Part shown: positions 22,119 to 35,003 of the stretch, piece after piece | Numbering within the stretch: position 1 is the first letter of the stretch | Layout: each line of letters starts with the position of its first letter | Origin: Riptortus pedestris | Taxonomy: Eukaryota > Arthropoda > Insecta > Hemiptera > Alydidae | Direction: 5' to 3' | Assembly: GCA_019009955.1 (NCBI GenBank) | Contig: CM032228.1 | Coordinates: 69,377,501-69,441,500, forward strand | Length of the DNA stretch: 64,000 nucleotides | Notes under the pieces: model-generated | What the model was told of the DNA's origin: nothing | Database searches by the model: none | The model's input: the letters and a program-made list of their open reading frames with translations, nothing else | Translations under genes and position numbers: made by a program

Positions 22119-23411
22119 ATATATATATAAAATTGTAACCTCTGTCTGTACATTGATTTTTTTCGCAAAATTTCTCGGTAACTTTTCGTTTCACATGTCA
22201 TAGACACCATAACTGCATTTTGTTTCTTTCGTGTCTGTTTGTTTGTTTGTTTATTTGTTTGTTTGTTTGTTACCTTTTCACGCATAAACGGCTGAACCGA
22301 ATTTTATGAAACTTGGTATGTATATTACTACTAGCCCAACTTAGACTTTAGGCTATATTAATATTCTCTAAGACGAACAGGAGTGGGGGTTATAAGGGAG
22401 GCCTGAAATTAAAAACAGCGATATTTCGTTTCCTATTGCTTTTTCAGCAAATATGCACATAACAAAAGTTGTTTATTTTGTAATTTAGAGTAACTTTTGT
22501 TATATGCACTTTTGCCGTATACGGAAGTATAAATGAGTTATACGCTAAAAACTATAGCGGGAGTTCCCAATTTTATTTGGCACAAAAAGCTCAACCGAAC
22601 TAAACCAAACTCGCTATGTGAATTAATACTAACGATTTCCTTATAATAAGTCATACTATCATTTCTAGGGACGGGCAGGAGTGGGGGTTATAAGGGAGGC
22701 CTGAAATTAATAATAGTAATATTTCGTTTCCTATTGCATTTTCGGCAAATATGCACATAACAAAAGTTGTTTATTTTGTTATTTAGAGAAACTTTTTTTT
22801 TTTTTATATACACTATCATCGTACACCGAAGTATAAAGACTTTATACGCTAAAAATTATAGCGGGAGACAACAATTTTATTTGGCACAAAAGACTCAACC
22901 GAACTAAATAAAACAGTCAGTATGTGTATTAGCATTAACGCCTTCCTTATAATAAGCCATACTAACATTTCTAGGGACGGGCAGGAGTGGTGGTTATAAG
23001 GGAGGCATGAAATTAATAATAATGATTTCCTATTGGGGTTTCGGCAAATATGCACATAACAAAAGTTGTTTATTTTGTTATTTAGAGAAATTTGCTCAAC
23101 ACTTCTTTTCAATATGAACTACCAGGTACCTCACCTGAAAAAATTAATTCTAATGTATGTCAATATTTTCTCCTTAATAATTCAAATCTATGCATAATGC
23201 ACAGGAGACGGGAAATATGACAATATGCAGGACAGTGAAGTTTTACATAAAAAAATAATTTTATTATTAACAAATGCCAACAACGGGTATTAACCCTAAA
23301 CACTGGAACGGGTAAATGTCAAAATATTGTGCAAAGTAAAGCCTTGCCAAAAATATACCATCACCATTCAGCCTCAAATGAATTCCCGAGCGAAGCCGGG
23401 TATCTGAGCTA

Positions 23412-23412
<1 letters not shown>
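22116..23412 (+). mobile_element. Helitron-like non-autonomous element, complete copy
   Basis: Starts TCTATATATATATAAAATTG and ends CGAAGCCGGGTATCTGAGCTAG at 23412. It holds about three units. Its last third closely matches that of 17324-18831. Confidence 0.68.
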
Positions 23413-23487
<75 letters not shown>

Positions 23488-23500
23488 ATATGTATATCTA
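23413..23500. repeat. (TA)n microsatellite
   Basis: A long TA run after the CTAG end, ending in CTATATGTATATCTATATG. Confidence 0.9.
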
Positions 23501-25101
23501 TATGTGTCTGTTTGTTTGTTTGTTTATTTGTTTGTTTGTTACCTTTTCACGCATAAACGGCTGAACCGAATTTCATGAAACTTGGTATGTATATTACTAC
23601 TAACCCAACTTAGACTTTAGGCTATATTAATATCCTCTGAGACGAACAGGAGTGGGGGTTATAAGGGAGGCCTGAAATTAAAAATAGCGACATTTCGTTT
23701 CCTATTGGATTTTCGTCAAATATGAACATAACAAAAGTTGTTTATTTTGTTATTTAGAGTAACTTTTGTTATATACACTATCGTCGTATACCGAAGTATA
23801 AAGGCGTTATACGCTAAAAATTATAGCGGGAGTCAACAATTTTATTTGGCACAAAAGACTCAACCGAACTAAATAAAACACCCAGTATGTGGGAGTGGGG
23901 GTTATGAAAAATTTCCTATTATATTCTCGGCAAACATGCTCATAAAAGTTGTTTATTTTATTATTTAGAGATAACTATTGTTGCATTCACTTTTTTGGTA
24001 AAATGAAGTAAACATGGGATATACGCTAAAATTATAGCGGGAGTCATTTATTTTATTAGTTTTTATTTAAGTGTTTTTAAGGAATGCATATTATGACAAA
24101 TGATTTTATCTTTTAGTCACATATGATAACTCTTAATATGATTCGGATTAGTGGGGTAATATATCTCCGTCGCCCCCTTCTAATTTATTTATTTTTCCTA
24201 GAAAATAACTTTGTTATTTATTTACAATAGAAATTTAAACTATAAGAGCATTTCCGTTATTTAAATTGTATAACGTATTATTTAAACAAAGTCATGCTGA
24301 ATTGGCACAAGGGGGGATAGCGGAAGTATGGGGATCAAACTCTTAGGTTCTGCTAATATATTATCTTATTTCCGATATCTTGATGTTATTGAAACAAATA
24401 TGTACCATCATAACAATTAGACGTTAATGGTAATGTTATTATGAAAGAAGAGAATATCCATTTAAATTTGATATGATTTAAAGTATTACTTAGTTTGCAG
24501 GGAGGGCTACGTTCTCTTCCCCTCACCTATATTTTTGAATATAAATTAAATTATTTTTAGGGTAATACTATTATTTAATTCCATCAGGTAGATAAATTAT
24601 TAAAATAATACTTTGAATCAATATTTTAAGTAAAACGAAGGAGATGCTGGTGCGGAAGGAGGCCGGAGCCTAAACAGTTAATTGAGTTAACTTATTTCCT
24701 GTGAAATGCTGGCATAACTGGAAGTGATTTCCACTGAGCTCTACTATTACGAATATAATCTAATGTACAAAATTATGCTTAAACTATATGTGCTCGGATT
24801 GGTTTTTGACAGGAAATAAGTTTCATTATAGACGATATTTAATTGTAATAAATGCTATCCACGATTATGGTTAGAAGTATTCAAAAAGGTGATTTAAGAA
24901 GTGGAGAGGGATAGATCAGGAACACATTTTTATTTATTCTTCAAAATTAAAATTTCTCATCTATACGTCGCCCTCCTGACCCTCACGGGAAACAATGCGC
25001 CCAGACGGGAAGTGTAGTAAACTTTGAAGCCTTGCTAAAAAAAAAAAATACTATCATCATTCAGCCTCAAATGATTTCCCGAGCGAAGCCGGGTACCTTA
25101 G

Positions 25102-25105
<4 letters not shown>
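23501..25105 (+). mobile_element. Helitron-like copy, first ~130 bp missing
   Basis: Begins inside the GTTTGTTTG stretch and ends CGAAGCCGGGTACC then TTAGCTAA, a CTRR-type end. It carries the unique block at about 24060-24890. Confidence 0.6.
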
Positions 25106-25157
<52 letters not shown>

Positions 25158-26498
25158 AAATTGTAACCTCTGTCTGTACATTGATTTTTTTACGAAATTT
25201 CACGATAACTTTTCGTTTCACATGTCATAGACACCATAACTGCATTTTGTTTCTTTCGTGTCTGTTTGTTAGTTACCTTTTCACGCATAAACGGCTGAAC
25301 CGAATTTTATGAAACTTGGTATGTATATTACTACTAACCCAACTTAGACTTTAGGCTATGTTAATATTCTCTGAGACGAACAGGAGTTTCCTAATGCATT
25401 TTCAGCAATTATGCACATAACAGAAGTTGTTTCATTTGTTATTTGGAGTAACTTTTGTCATATACACTTTTGTCGTATACCTAAGTATAAATGAGTTATA
25501 CGTAAAAACTACTGCGGAAGTCAACAATTTTATTTGGCACAAAAAAATCAACCGAACTAAACCAAACTCGGTATGTGAATTAGCACTAACGCCTTCCTTA
25601 TAATAAGCTATACTAACATTTCTAGGGACGGGCCGGAGTGGGGGTTATAAGGGAGGCCTGAAATTAAATATAGTGATATTTCGTTTCCTATTGGGGTTTC
25701 GGCAAATATGCACATAACAGTTGTTTATTTTGTTATTTAGAGTAACTTGCTTAATAAACTTTTGCCGTAAAACAAAGTTTAAATGAGATATATATTAAAA
25801 ACTAAAGTGGGAGCCAACAATTTTAAAAGTCATAAAAGACGAAACCTAACTCAACGAAACTCCATATATAATTTAGTAATAACACCTCCCGATTATAAGC
25901 TATATTAACATTTCTACGTTTTAACAAGAGTGGAGGCTGCTTTTGGGAATAGAAATTGTGAATATTACTTAGTTAATAATAAAAAAATGCTATCCACTAA
26001 TATAATATTTGTGACCAATAATGTTTTGAACAATGAATTGGTATTGATTAGTGACCACTTAAAATTTAGTCTGACAAACTCAGCAATAGTTCATCGATTG
26101 TCCAGAAAGCTGTAAAATTTAATAAAAGTAAAAACTCAGATAGCCTTGCATTTTAATAATATTCACACTCATTGTACTGACTAAATATTTCCCTAACAAA
26201 GCAACCGCAGTAATAGTTCCCAATAACTATGAATGCAATCCATGATCATTGATATGTTAATGATATTTTCATCAGTGTAGACCGGTTGATTAGGAATTTT
26301 TTTTTCCTTTTTAATCTTCAAGGCTAAAAAATTGTATAAGTTAGCTTTAGTTGCCAAATATTCAGATATATGACCTAAACATGGAGATGGGGAAATGTAA
26401 AAATATTATCTACATAAAGGCCTTGCCAAAAAATAATACCGTCATCATTATACCTCTAATGATTTCCTGAGGGAAGCTGGGTAGGGTACCTTAACTAG
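25106..26498 (+). mobile_element. (TA)n followed by a diverged Helitron-like copy
   Basis: (TA)n at 25106-25145, then the family 5' end and tandem units. From about 25740 the sequence is diverged. It ends TACC then TTAACTAG at 26498. Confidence 0.5.
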
Positions 26499-26883
26499 TG
26501 TGTGCGCGCGTGTAGTGTGTAATATTTAATTTTAACGGACCTCATTTTTAGGATCGACAGGCATTCGAAAGAAAATTTGCAAAAAAATGCGTCATATGTA
26601 CAACCTCAATAGCAGATTTCTGTTAATAGAAATATCGTACAAAATTGTAAATTCAAGTATACTTAATATTACTTAGTAGTAGATTATTCTAACAAACGTA
26701 CATACAAATACCAATGGTCTACTGTCAAGTTACTAAATTTGAACCGTGTATGTATTGAAGAATGAATGAAGTGGAGGGGGGGATGTCTTACAATGACCAC
26801 TATACAGCAACATTTAATAAATTGATTTCTCTTAGTCAATATTCAATTTTTAAGTTGTAAATTTAAACTCTGTATATTTCTAG
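26499..26883. other. End of intron 6 with a family B 5' fragment
   Basis: 26505-26640 resembles the reversed family B 5' end (GACCTCATTTTTAGGATC, GTACAACCTCAATAGCAG) beside a short GT/GC run. The rest is plain AT-rich sequence up to the TTCTAG acceptor. Confidence 0.5.
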
Positions 26884-27123
26884 GCATTCTTTACTGGCGG
26901 ACAACCAGTAAAACCTATATGGTTCGTCTTCACTGGAATGGGATCACAATGGCCAGGAATGGGAGCAGAACTGATGAAGATTCCTATATTCGCCAAAGCA
27001 ATCCACCACTGTCATGAAGTCCTTAAACCGAAAGGATTAGATCTTATTAATATCATCACAACAAAAAATAGTGAAATATTCAACAATATATTGCATTCGT
27101 TTGTTGGAATTGCTTCTATTCAG
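26884..27123 (+). CDS. FASN: FAS-like exon 7: start of malonyl/acetyltransferase
   Basis: 80 codons in phase 0, acceptor TTCTAG, donor GTTGGT. PIWFVFTGMGSQWPGMGAEL is the textbook GMGxQWxGMG start of the FAS acyltransferase, followed by FAKAIHHCHEVLKPKGLDL and an IVHxFV-like ILHSFVGIASIQ. This domain loads malonyl and acetyl groups onto the carrier protein. It is much closer to the consensus than the KS domain of the same gene. Confidence 0.94.
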
Positions 27124-27245
27124 GTTGGTAATAAACGAGGATTTCAAATTCTATGTAGGATTTTCATTTAAGGAAGCCTCAAATGTGATTTAACATGATT
27201 CTCATGTACGAAATTGGCTTAAGTACTGGTTAAATCTCTAAGTAT

Positions 27246-29870
27246 TCAATAATCTTGCAGTGCGTCAATAACTGTATTATGGTTCATGGCATGTCCTGCA
27301 ATGAGGTCTTTCTGTCTGAGGCATGAGCGGGTTAAATGTGAGTGTTCTATCCTAATCCTTGTAAATATGACTTCGTCTATGTACCTAATACTTAGAACTT
27401 CTAAAAAAAGAACTTTATTGGTATAATACAGTGAGGCAGAGTGGGGAGAGGAAGAGGCCGGAACTTTTATATTAGTTTCTGACGATAATTTTGAAACCGT
27501 GAGAAGGTCGAAAGCTGTAGTAGCTCCTCCCTTCTTAAGATTCACCTGGTCATCATCGGATTGGCTGTAGCTAATGCCTAGATTGTAGTATATAGATAGT
27601 TTTCACATGAGTACGTAAAGTAAATGAGATCCTCCTGATTCTGGTTATTTGATTAAAATCTTCTTTAGTGTGACAGATGTAATATTTGTAGTCACTGCTA
27701 ATGCAACTGTCAACTCGTCTAAGTTATTGAGTCTGCTGAAGATTTGGCATTAAAAATACAAGTACAATTAAAAATTAAAATACATAAATATCTCAGCACA
27801 GCAATATAATAAATAAAAAATTGTGAGAGAGAACAATTCAATAGCTTAGTAGGAAGAAAGAAAAAAATTGACCAGTTAAGTCCTCGTATTGCCAAAGTGT
27901 CTAAATATACCTCAAGTCCTTTGAGAAGCCTTCATGTCACTGTCATTAATAGTTGAGGGTTGAGATCAGTTGAATGAGTATTTAAATACTCCTGTTGAAA
28001 AGTTCAGCTTCAATCTTCTTTAAGCTGGGCTTCTAGCTTTAAAAAGCAGAGCAGGTCCCTAATGTTCGGCAGCAATTAAAAACTTAAGACTAAAGTAATT
28101 GGTTTCTTAATACAATCGCAATCGATTGTTTATTATATTTCCCCCAGAGGTTTAGGTATATAGCAGGTCAGTGAGATTGGTTTGAAGCTGGAGGGATATT
28201 TCTTTTCTTTTTCTGAAGTTAGGATAGGGGCTGTTATATAAAAATCTCGTTGAATAGTTTGAGAAGAACTGTCAGGCTTTAGTTGGTAATAATGTATAAG
28301 TGTTGGCTGGCTCTGGACAAGTCTTTTAACTCCTGAAAGTACTCCCTTGAGTTTCAAAGACATCATCCCAAGGTATACTCAAAGGAATGCTTTCAATATG
28401 ATTTTTATGCATTCGGAAATCATTTTGAAAGTTTTAAGAGTTCGAAACTTCACTGAAGTGATTTCCTAATCTGTTGCTAATAAAAATGGACCAGTATGTT
28501 ATTTTTATTATGCAACAATCCTGTGATTGGAGTTTTGGAATTTTTGTGGAGAATTGCACATATTTAGGCCATATACTATTTAGGAGGAGTCTTATGGTAT
28601 ATAACGGCTAAGAATTACATCCAACCTCTTTTTTTTTTTACTTTGTTTAATCACCCACCTGGCCTTCCTTTTTCTTTAATAATCTTATAAGAATATTTGT
28701 GATTGATTTCTACGGGAAAAACAGAGTGCTTCTTTGCGATCACTGACTCCGAATGCATTATCATTCCACCATGGCACCGGAAGGTTTTGTAATTGTATTC
28801 TATTTGGTTAGAGCAGTGGCCGGCAAAGTGCGGCTATTTGGCCCCTTAAGTGTGGCTCTGGCCGCGAATAATCTTTTTCAAGCATAAGCATTATTAAGAG
28901 TAGACTGAGAAGTCGTTTTATTGATGACAACTTGGATTCATACCTAAAAGGAAAAACAACTTACAAACCTGACTTACTCAAACTTTTCAAGGATATTTGG
29001 CTCTGCCTAAAACATTTGCCGACCACTAGGTTTGAGGTATGCTCTGATAGGCTGCTTCGAAGATAAATGAATTCATATCAGAAATTGAAGTTATGTTTCG
29101 TTATTGGAATTTACATTGGACATACAATAGCTCTTATACTCCTTCCTGTGAGTTTTATTTTTACTGAACCTGGAAAGAGAATCAAGCTTCACAAGAATCT
29201 GGAAATGATCTCTCCCATGGCTGCCATCCCATGACTTCCCATTAAGTATGGAAGTTGAGACGTCAATATCAGAAACCGCCAGTCCTAGGGCGTAAGTGAG
29301 TTGGTTCGTTCGTGTTAATTGAAACTTAGTTTTCCAGTATGTTCTGAATTTGTTGTCCTGTGTTCGTAGAGGCTAATTCCAGAAGGTACTAAGCACGTTA
29401 ATGTCTGTCAGTAATTGTAAGGGCGTTGGAAGTTGTCAGTGAATGCTTAATGCAGTGTATGCCCATTGGTTTCACTGGTATACTACGTTGAAGATTGTAA
29501 AAATCCAATTTATAGTAAGCCGAAGGGGGAGATGAATTGATACCTCAACAGACTGAAATGTTGTTAATATCCGAATAGATTCACTATAAACGTGATTGCT
29601 CACAAATACAGGGGCTCCACCAGATGCTTTATTCCCAAAAAGTAATCATGCTTGTATATTGTAAAACCTTTTATGGTGACGTCCTTTGCCGGTTTTCATG
29701 TGTTTCCTGAAGGGCTACAACATGAATTGGTATATTATTGAATTGATGCTTCAAGTGACTAATGTGTTTCTCTAACCCATTAATATTCCACTGGATTACA
29801 TTATGATGTGAGTCTAAAAAATAAACAATCAACATTTTGGATAATATAAAAATTCTAGCAAAAACCAATA
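27246..29870 (-). mobile_element. Decayed Jockey-like LINE, endonuclease to C-terminus
   Basis: Fragments in the right order on the - strand: endonuclease start VIQWNINGLEKHISHLKHQF with ALQETH (29671-29868), a degenerate endonuclease end near 29200, an RT start KPISLTCYIPKPLGEI (28133-28366), and the C-terminal RIRIEHSHLTRSCLRQKDL (27246-27545). Many stops and frameshifts. A hAT-type miniature element sits inside at 28814-29028. Confidence 0.7.
28814..29028. mobile_element. hAT-type miniature element, 215 bp
   Basis: Ends are CAGTGGCCGGCAAAGT and, inverted, TAGTGGTCGGCAAATGT. Flanking 8-bp repeats are GGTTAGAG (28806-28813) and GGTTTGAG (29029-29036), one mismatch. The interior reads on + as RSRLRSRFIDDNLDSYLK, resembling the C-terminus of hAT transposases (RLTDEHLxxxL). 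It is an internally deleted copy. Confidence 0.75.
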
Positions 29871-30445
29871 TACTTAATAATATTGCTACTGCGAAACTGA
29901 AAAGGATAACAGAAGGAGTGAAAAGAATTTATGAGAGTACGTGACAACATAAACTTTGTTTAGTAGATAAATAAGAACTAGCTAGCCTCGGTTACGTAGA
30001 TTGTGTATCATATCGGATGAAAGAAGGACTGATACTGGTGGAGTTTTCTTAAAGAAGATAATTTCATTTTTTGTTCATACAAAGTGCAAGGCTTATTATT
30101 ATTAAGTGGGTGTTTGTCAGTTAGTATTATGGGCATTTTCATGGTTTCAATGTGAGTTTGTGTTTTGAAAATTCCATTGTGTAGTTTTTAGAACTGCACA
30201 CAGTACTACAGTGATATGGTGCGATAAGGTGGAAATTTTGTGTTGGTGAGTTATGTGATTAATTTTTGTCCAAATGTATACTGCTGATAAATGTTTGATA
30301 AAAAGTCAATCCAACAGTTTTTTTTTACTATTCTTAATTATCCACTGGTCTTTTGCTTGCAATTTTGAGGATTTATGTGTGATCAATTCTGACAAAATAA
30401 ATTAAGAGCTCTTTTTCTATTAGTTATAGCCATATTATTCTTCAT
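29871..30445. other. Intron 7 sequence, nothing recognised
   Basis: AT-rich, no clear open frame, no similarity to the other repeats noted. Confidence 0.45.
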
Positions 30446-30451
30446 TCCCCC

Positions 30452-30658
30452 TGATAAGATTTTAACGAAAAACAAGGGTTCACTTTAAAAACTTTCTTTT
30501 TAATAGCTCCATTCTATAACACAACTCTGAACACACTCTCTTGTTTTTGAACAATTGACCTAAGTACTAACAAACAGCTGGTAATAAAACAAACAGCTGT
30601 TATTAAAACAAACAGCTGTTTATAATTCATTCATTAAAATAATGCTATATCTTCAACA
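30452..30658 (-). repeat. Probable Copia 3' LTR
   Basis: Bounded by TG and CA on the - strand, next to a purine tract. It contains three AAACAAACAGCTG repeats (30575-30620). The partner LTR is absent, so the limits are tentative. Confidence 0.45.
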
Positions 30659-30689
30659 CTTTCCCTCATTATTAAATGAATGGCTTTCT

Positions 30690-32330
30690 TCTTCTAAGTG
30701 TTCTTCATGAAAAAGTCCCAACTTTTTGCACAGCCCGCTGTGGCTCTTCTGGTGCAATGGTTTTGTCATTACATCTGCAACTTGGTATTCAGAAGGGACT
30801 CTATTCGCATCAATTTATCCTTCGGAAACCAACTCTCTGACAAAGAAGTGTCTGGTTTTTATATGCTTCGTTATGCGATGATATTCAGGATCAGGACGAT
30901 GATATTCTGTGCTAGTCTTATGGCAGCTTCATTATCGATTTGAAGCTCAGGGATTCTCTTCAATCTCGTAATGCCTGAGAGCAGTTTATTTAGCCAGGTC
31001 TGTAGTGGATATTGCTGCCCCAGAATAGGTACAGACAACCCCCGATGTAAAGCTACCAGTGATACCATCTCCTAGATCTGCATCACTAAAGCCTTCCAGG
31101 ATGCCACTGCGGTATCCTTGCTGGTACACTAGCCCCAGGTCTGTTGTTCCCCGAAAGTATCTGAAAACCCTGCAGACTCTAACCCAGTCCTCTCTGCTAG
31201 GTTTCTCCAATGTCCTGGAAGCAACACCAACTGCATACGCTATATCTGGTGTGTATCTGTCATGAGTTACATTAGTGCATCCAATGCCTGCCTATATGGG
31301 AAAATCCCCTTCAAATCTTCATTTGATAAAGCTTTCCCTGATTTATTACTCTTCTTCAGCATTGGAGTCGAAACAGGCTTGCAATTATTCCATCCAAATC
31401 GTTCCAAAATTTTTTCAGTGTATACTTTTTGATGATTGTGTACACTTTGATAGAACTATTAGACCTCTGTTCTATTTGAAATCCCCAGAAATATGAAGCA
31501 GGCTTCTCAGTGATCTTGAATTCTTTCTTCAGGCATTGTAGGAACTCATCCAACAGACTATCATCAGTAGCAGCGACCATTCCATCATCTACATATAGAG
31601 CAATGATGATTTTCTTAGTACCATTATTCTTAATAAATAAACAGAGGTCTGCATCACTCTTTACAAAACCTAAACCAAGTAAAAAGTTACCAAATCGCTT
31701 ATTCCAACATCGTGAAGCTTGTTTTAGACTGTAGAGACTCCTCAGTAAACGGCATACTCTGTTAGTTCCATCACTGAATCCTTCTGGCTGTTCCATATAG
31801 ATCTCCTCATCGAGTTTGCTGTATAAAAATGCTGTAAAAAGATCAAATTGTCTCAGCTTCAAATCTTCGTTGGCAGCTACACTAAGCAAAGCCCTGACCG
31901 TACCTGCTTTGGCTACAAGACTAAAGGTTTGCCCATATTTGGTTCATTTCTTCTGAGCGTAAATAACAAGACGAGCCTTATACTTGTCAACTGTTCCATC
32001 TGGATTAGTCTTTAACTTATAAACCCATTTACATGGCAATGCTCTCTTTCCTTGGGGTAGATCTTGAAGGACCCAAGTATTGTTTTCTCTTAGAAAGCTC
32101 ATCTCGAAAGACATAGCTTGCTTCCAGTTTTGATGGGTTTCACCGGATACAGCTGCTTGATAAGAAGCTGGTTCGTCATCATCAATCGTCCCCAATTCTA
32201 AGACATAGTCATCATATCTGCGAGGTGGAAGTAATGCAGTGCAATCCCGAAGTTCCATTCCATGATCCTCTCTTTCTTCAAGTGCCTCATCCTCCCCTTG
32301 AGAATGCTCATCCTCCACTTCGACATTTTC
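30690..32330 (-). pseudogene. Copia reverse transcriptase and RNase H, broken
   Basis: Frames at 31944-32318, 31356-31889, 30986-31210 and 30871-31068 tile the RT/RNase H: RALPCKWVYKLKTNPDGTVD, YSKLDEEIYMEQPEGFSD, LYVDDGMVAA (catalytic DD), FSDADLGDG, PELQIDNEAAIRLAQN, VADVMTKPLHQKSH. The joins need frameshifts and a TGA after AQKK. Confidence 0.85.
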
Positions 32331-33144
32331 ATGTTCTTCTTCCTCTTGCCTATATTCCCATCATTGTCATAGCCAATTGATATTCCTTTCATGGCTTTTC
32401 TGTCCATTTTCTTCCTTCTGTGGTCGCAACCTATTATCTTCAAATGTTTTAGATTAGGTTTTCTTCTAGTCCACAATTCATAAGGGGTGACTTTATCAAC
32501 ACTCGATACACCAGATCTATTTAATATGTAAGCAGCAGTGTTTATCATCTCTGCCCATAGTCCCTGGGGAATATTACCATGAGCATGCATAATAGCCCTG
32601 GCAGTTTCTACAATGGTCCGACAGTCCCTCTCCGAACATCCGTTCTGCTGAGGAGTGTAGGGCATAGTCAGCCTCTGTCGTATCCCACGCTCTTGGAGAA
32701 TTCCTCTAACAGCATTACTGTCAAACTCCCCGCCATTGTCACTGAGGAGTACTTGGACTGCATGCCCCATTGCTTTACACTCTTTTATGAACTGTTGCAA
32801 TTTCATTGGCACCTCAGATTTGTTTTTCATGAAATATACTACCTGGAACCCCGAGTAATCATCTTTAAATAGAACAAAATATCGATTATTTCCTAATGAA
32901 TAATGAAATGGGCCACAGACATCAGCATGAACCAACTCACCAGGTACCTTTGCTCTAGGTCGCTTTCCAAATTTCAATCTGTGAGCTTTGCCATAGATAC
33001 AGCCTTCACAGAGTTTTTGGTCCAATTCAATATTTATACCTAACTCTCGAGCCAATACATCCCTGACATGTCTCTTGTTTTGGTGACCAAGGCGTTCATG
33101 ATAAAGCTGTAAAAGATTATCATGGGAAACTGTGTTAATCTCCT
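32198..33144 (-). pseudogene. Copia integrase
   Basis: The frame has a CEGCIYGKAHRLKFG zinc-binding end, then the D,D,E core: HADVCGPFHYS, LSDNGGEFDS and YTPQQNGCSERDCRTIVETA. The C-terminal part is frameshifted into a Lys-rich stretch. Upstream it joins the protease frame across the TTAA-flanked insertion. Confidence 0.86.
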
Positions 33145-33148
33145 TTAA

Positions 33149-33728
33149 CCCTCCGTCGGGCGCACCTCTGGACGAAACAAAATCGGGCGCACACGGCCTG
33201 AGAGGCCGTCCACATATTTTAGCCCCCCACTCCCCATCTAATTAATTTTAATTTAAAACGCTGGTAGGACAGAATTTGCTAGGATCTAAGGAAAGCAAAT
33301 ATGCTATTTAGTACGTAAAATAATAACTTTATTAAAATAGAATGAAGCTTAAACTAAAACAAGTAAAATTGATAAGGCGCATTCGGCCTGAGAGGCCAGA
33401 GTTAGACTAGCACTTATTTTTCAAGATATCGACAAACTTCTTTACAGAATAGCATTAATCTTAGTAAAAGAAACGATTGCAATAGATATATCATGAAAAA
33501 AACTCATCTTTGAAATTAAGGAGCAATTGGGCGCAGTCGGCCTCACAAGCCACCTAGGGACCAGACGGGCTGGATGAAGGATGGCAATAGACTATAGTAG
33601 GGGATTCTAAGCATGAACACGAATCAGGAAACTACTGGGAATGGCGGCTCACAGGGGAAACAGGATGAGGCGGGGCATCAAAAAGTATGTTTTCCTGGCC
33701 TCTCAGGGCAGCTGCGCCCGACGGAGGG
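33149..33728. mobile_element. piggyBac-type miniature element, 580 bp, TTAA target
   Basis: Perfect 16-bp terminal inverted repeats CCCTCCGTCGGGCGCA, with TTAA at 33145-33148 and 33729-33732. The Copia frame is restored if one TTAA and the element are removed. The interior carries palindromic GGCCTGAGAGGCC at about 33199 and 33386, and diverged versions near both other ends, but no transposase. Confidence 0.88.
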
Positions 33729-33732
33729 TTAA

Positions 33733-35003
33733 ACAAGGCCTAACCATTAATTTATATAGACCACCATACTTCTGTCTATAACCTAACAGCTTTACCTCAC
33801 CATTTATTTTAAAGAAACAAATATCGGTCTTGGAGATAAATTCACTGTTCGCAGGTTTGTCTTGAGCAGCTAGAACAGAAAACAAATTTCTGCATAAACT
33901 AGGGACATACCAAACATCTGATAGCATTATTTTCGCCCAAATTCCTCCACATTTTGCCTCTAAAAGTACCGATCCTTTTCCAATGGCTTGGATAAAATCA
34001 CCATTAGCTGTTTTAACCTTTTCTGGAACTAAGAAGTTTTCAAAGCTTCTGAATACATCCCTCCTGTTGGTAACGTGATGAGTAGCTCCGTTATCAACAT
34101 ACCAATTGTGCTTATCATCGTATACATCTCCATCAACAGACATTAGTGCTGGGTTTCCTGTCATCAGTACCATACTATCGTCAGGTTCATCTGCAATAGG
34201 CCTAGGGGGTTTACCATCAGCTAACCATTTGGGACAACGTCTTACTATATGATCAAAACCCTTACAATAGTGGCAGACTATCCTCTGCTTAGGAGAATCA
34301 GCAGATTTCCTCAAACGTCCTTCAACCCTTCCTGTTGCCTTTGAAAAGAAGACCTCCTCTGTTTGATCCCCCTTGGAACTTAATGCTTTTTCAAAAGTAC
34401 ATAACTGAGAGGTTAAATTATCGACAGTCCTCTCTGTTTTGTTCATCAATAGCCAACTTGTTCTGAAAGTTACATATACAGGAGGGAGAGTCCCTAATAT
34501 TTTACAAATCAAAAGAATATTTGGTAGCCCACAAGTGCACTCACACATCTTATTATATTCTCTACAAATGGAATCCCACATATTCTTTAGCTTCGATAGG
34601 TGACTACCAATATCAACTTTATCATCTTTAGAGTAAAGAAAAAATTCCAAAAGTAAATTATAAATTTTGTCATCGTCAGGGCAATCGAGCAGCCGATGAA
34701 CCTCTCCCCAGACTTCACGAGCACTGTTATATCTTACGACTTTCTCTAAATGGTCTCGGGATAAATGAGTAGTTAGAATTAAAAGAGCATTACTATCAGC
34801 CTTAAAATAGCTTTCTAACCTTGCATTATAAATAGCTACTTCATCTCACGAAGCATCTGTACCTGGTTCTTCAGGCTTCACAAGTTTTCCGTCCACGACG
34901 TCCATGCTCCCAGGAACACTCCTCAACAAAGCCGAGACCATATATTTCCATACAACAGTTTGACTTACATTCTAAATGTTCAATCTTGAGCTGAATATTT
35001 TCC
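33733..35003 (-). pseudogene. Copia gag and protease
   Basis: The frame at 33703-34650 gives the gag C-terminal part, the zinc knuckle CHYCKGFDHIVRRCP, acidic spacer, and protease WYVDNGATHHVTNRRDVF and DVWYVPSLCRNLFS. Upstream the gag N-terminus continues to about 35003 with a TGA near 34849 and a frameshift. Confidence 0.82.

Noticed and set aside
22061..22285. Low-complexity frames rich in IY or NKQT in this and similar places (22061, 39701, 48569, 11550)
   Set aside because: They are translations of (TA)n and GTTTG repeats.
14198..26498. Regular ~300-bp repeats as a CRISPR-like or satellite array
   Set aside because: Units are long, diverged and enclosed by Helitron-like ends in several separate copies, so they are internal repeats of a mobile element.
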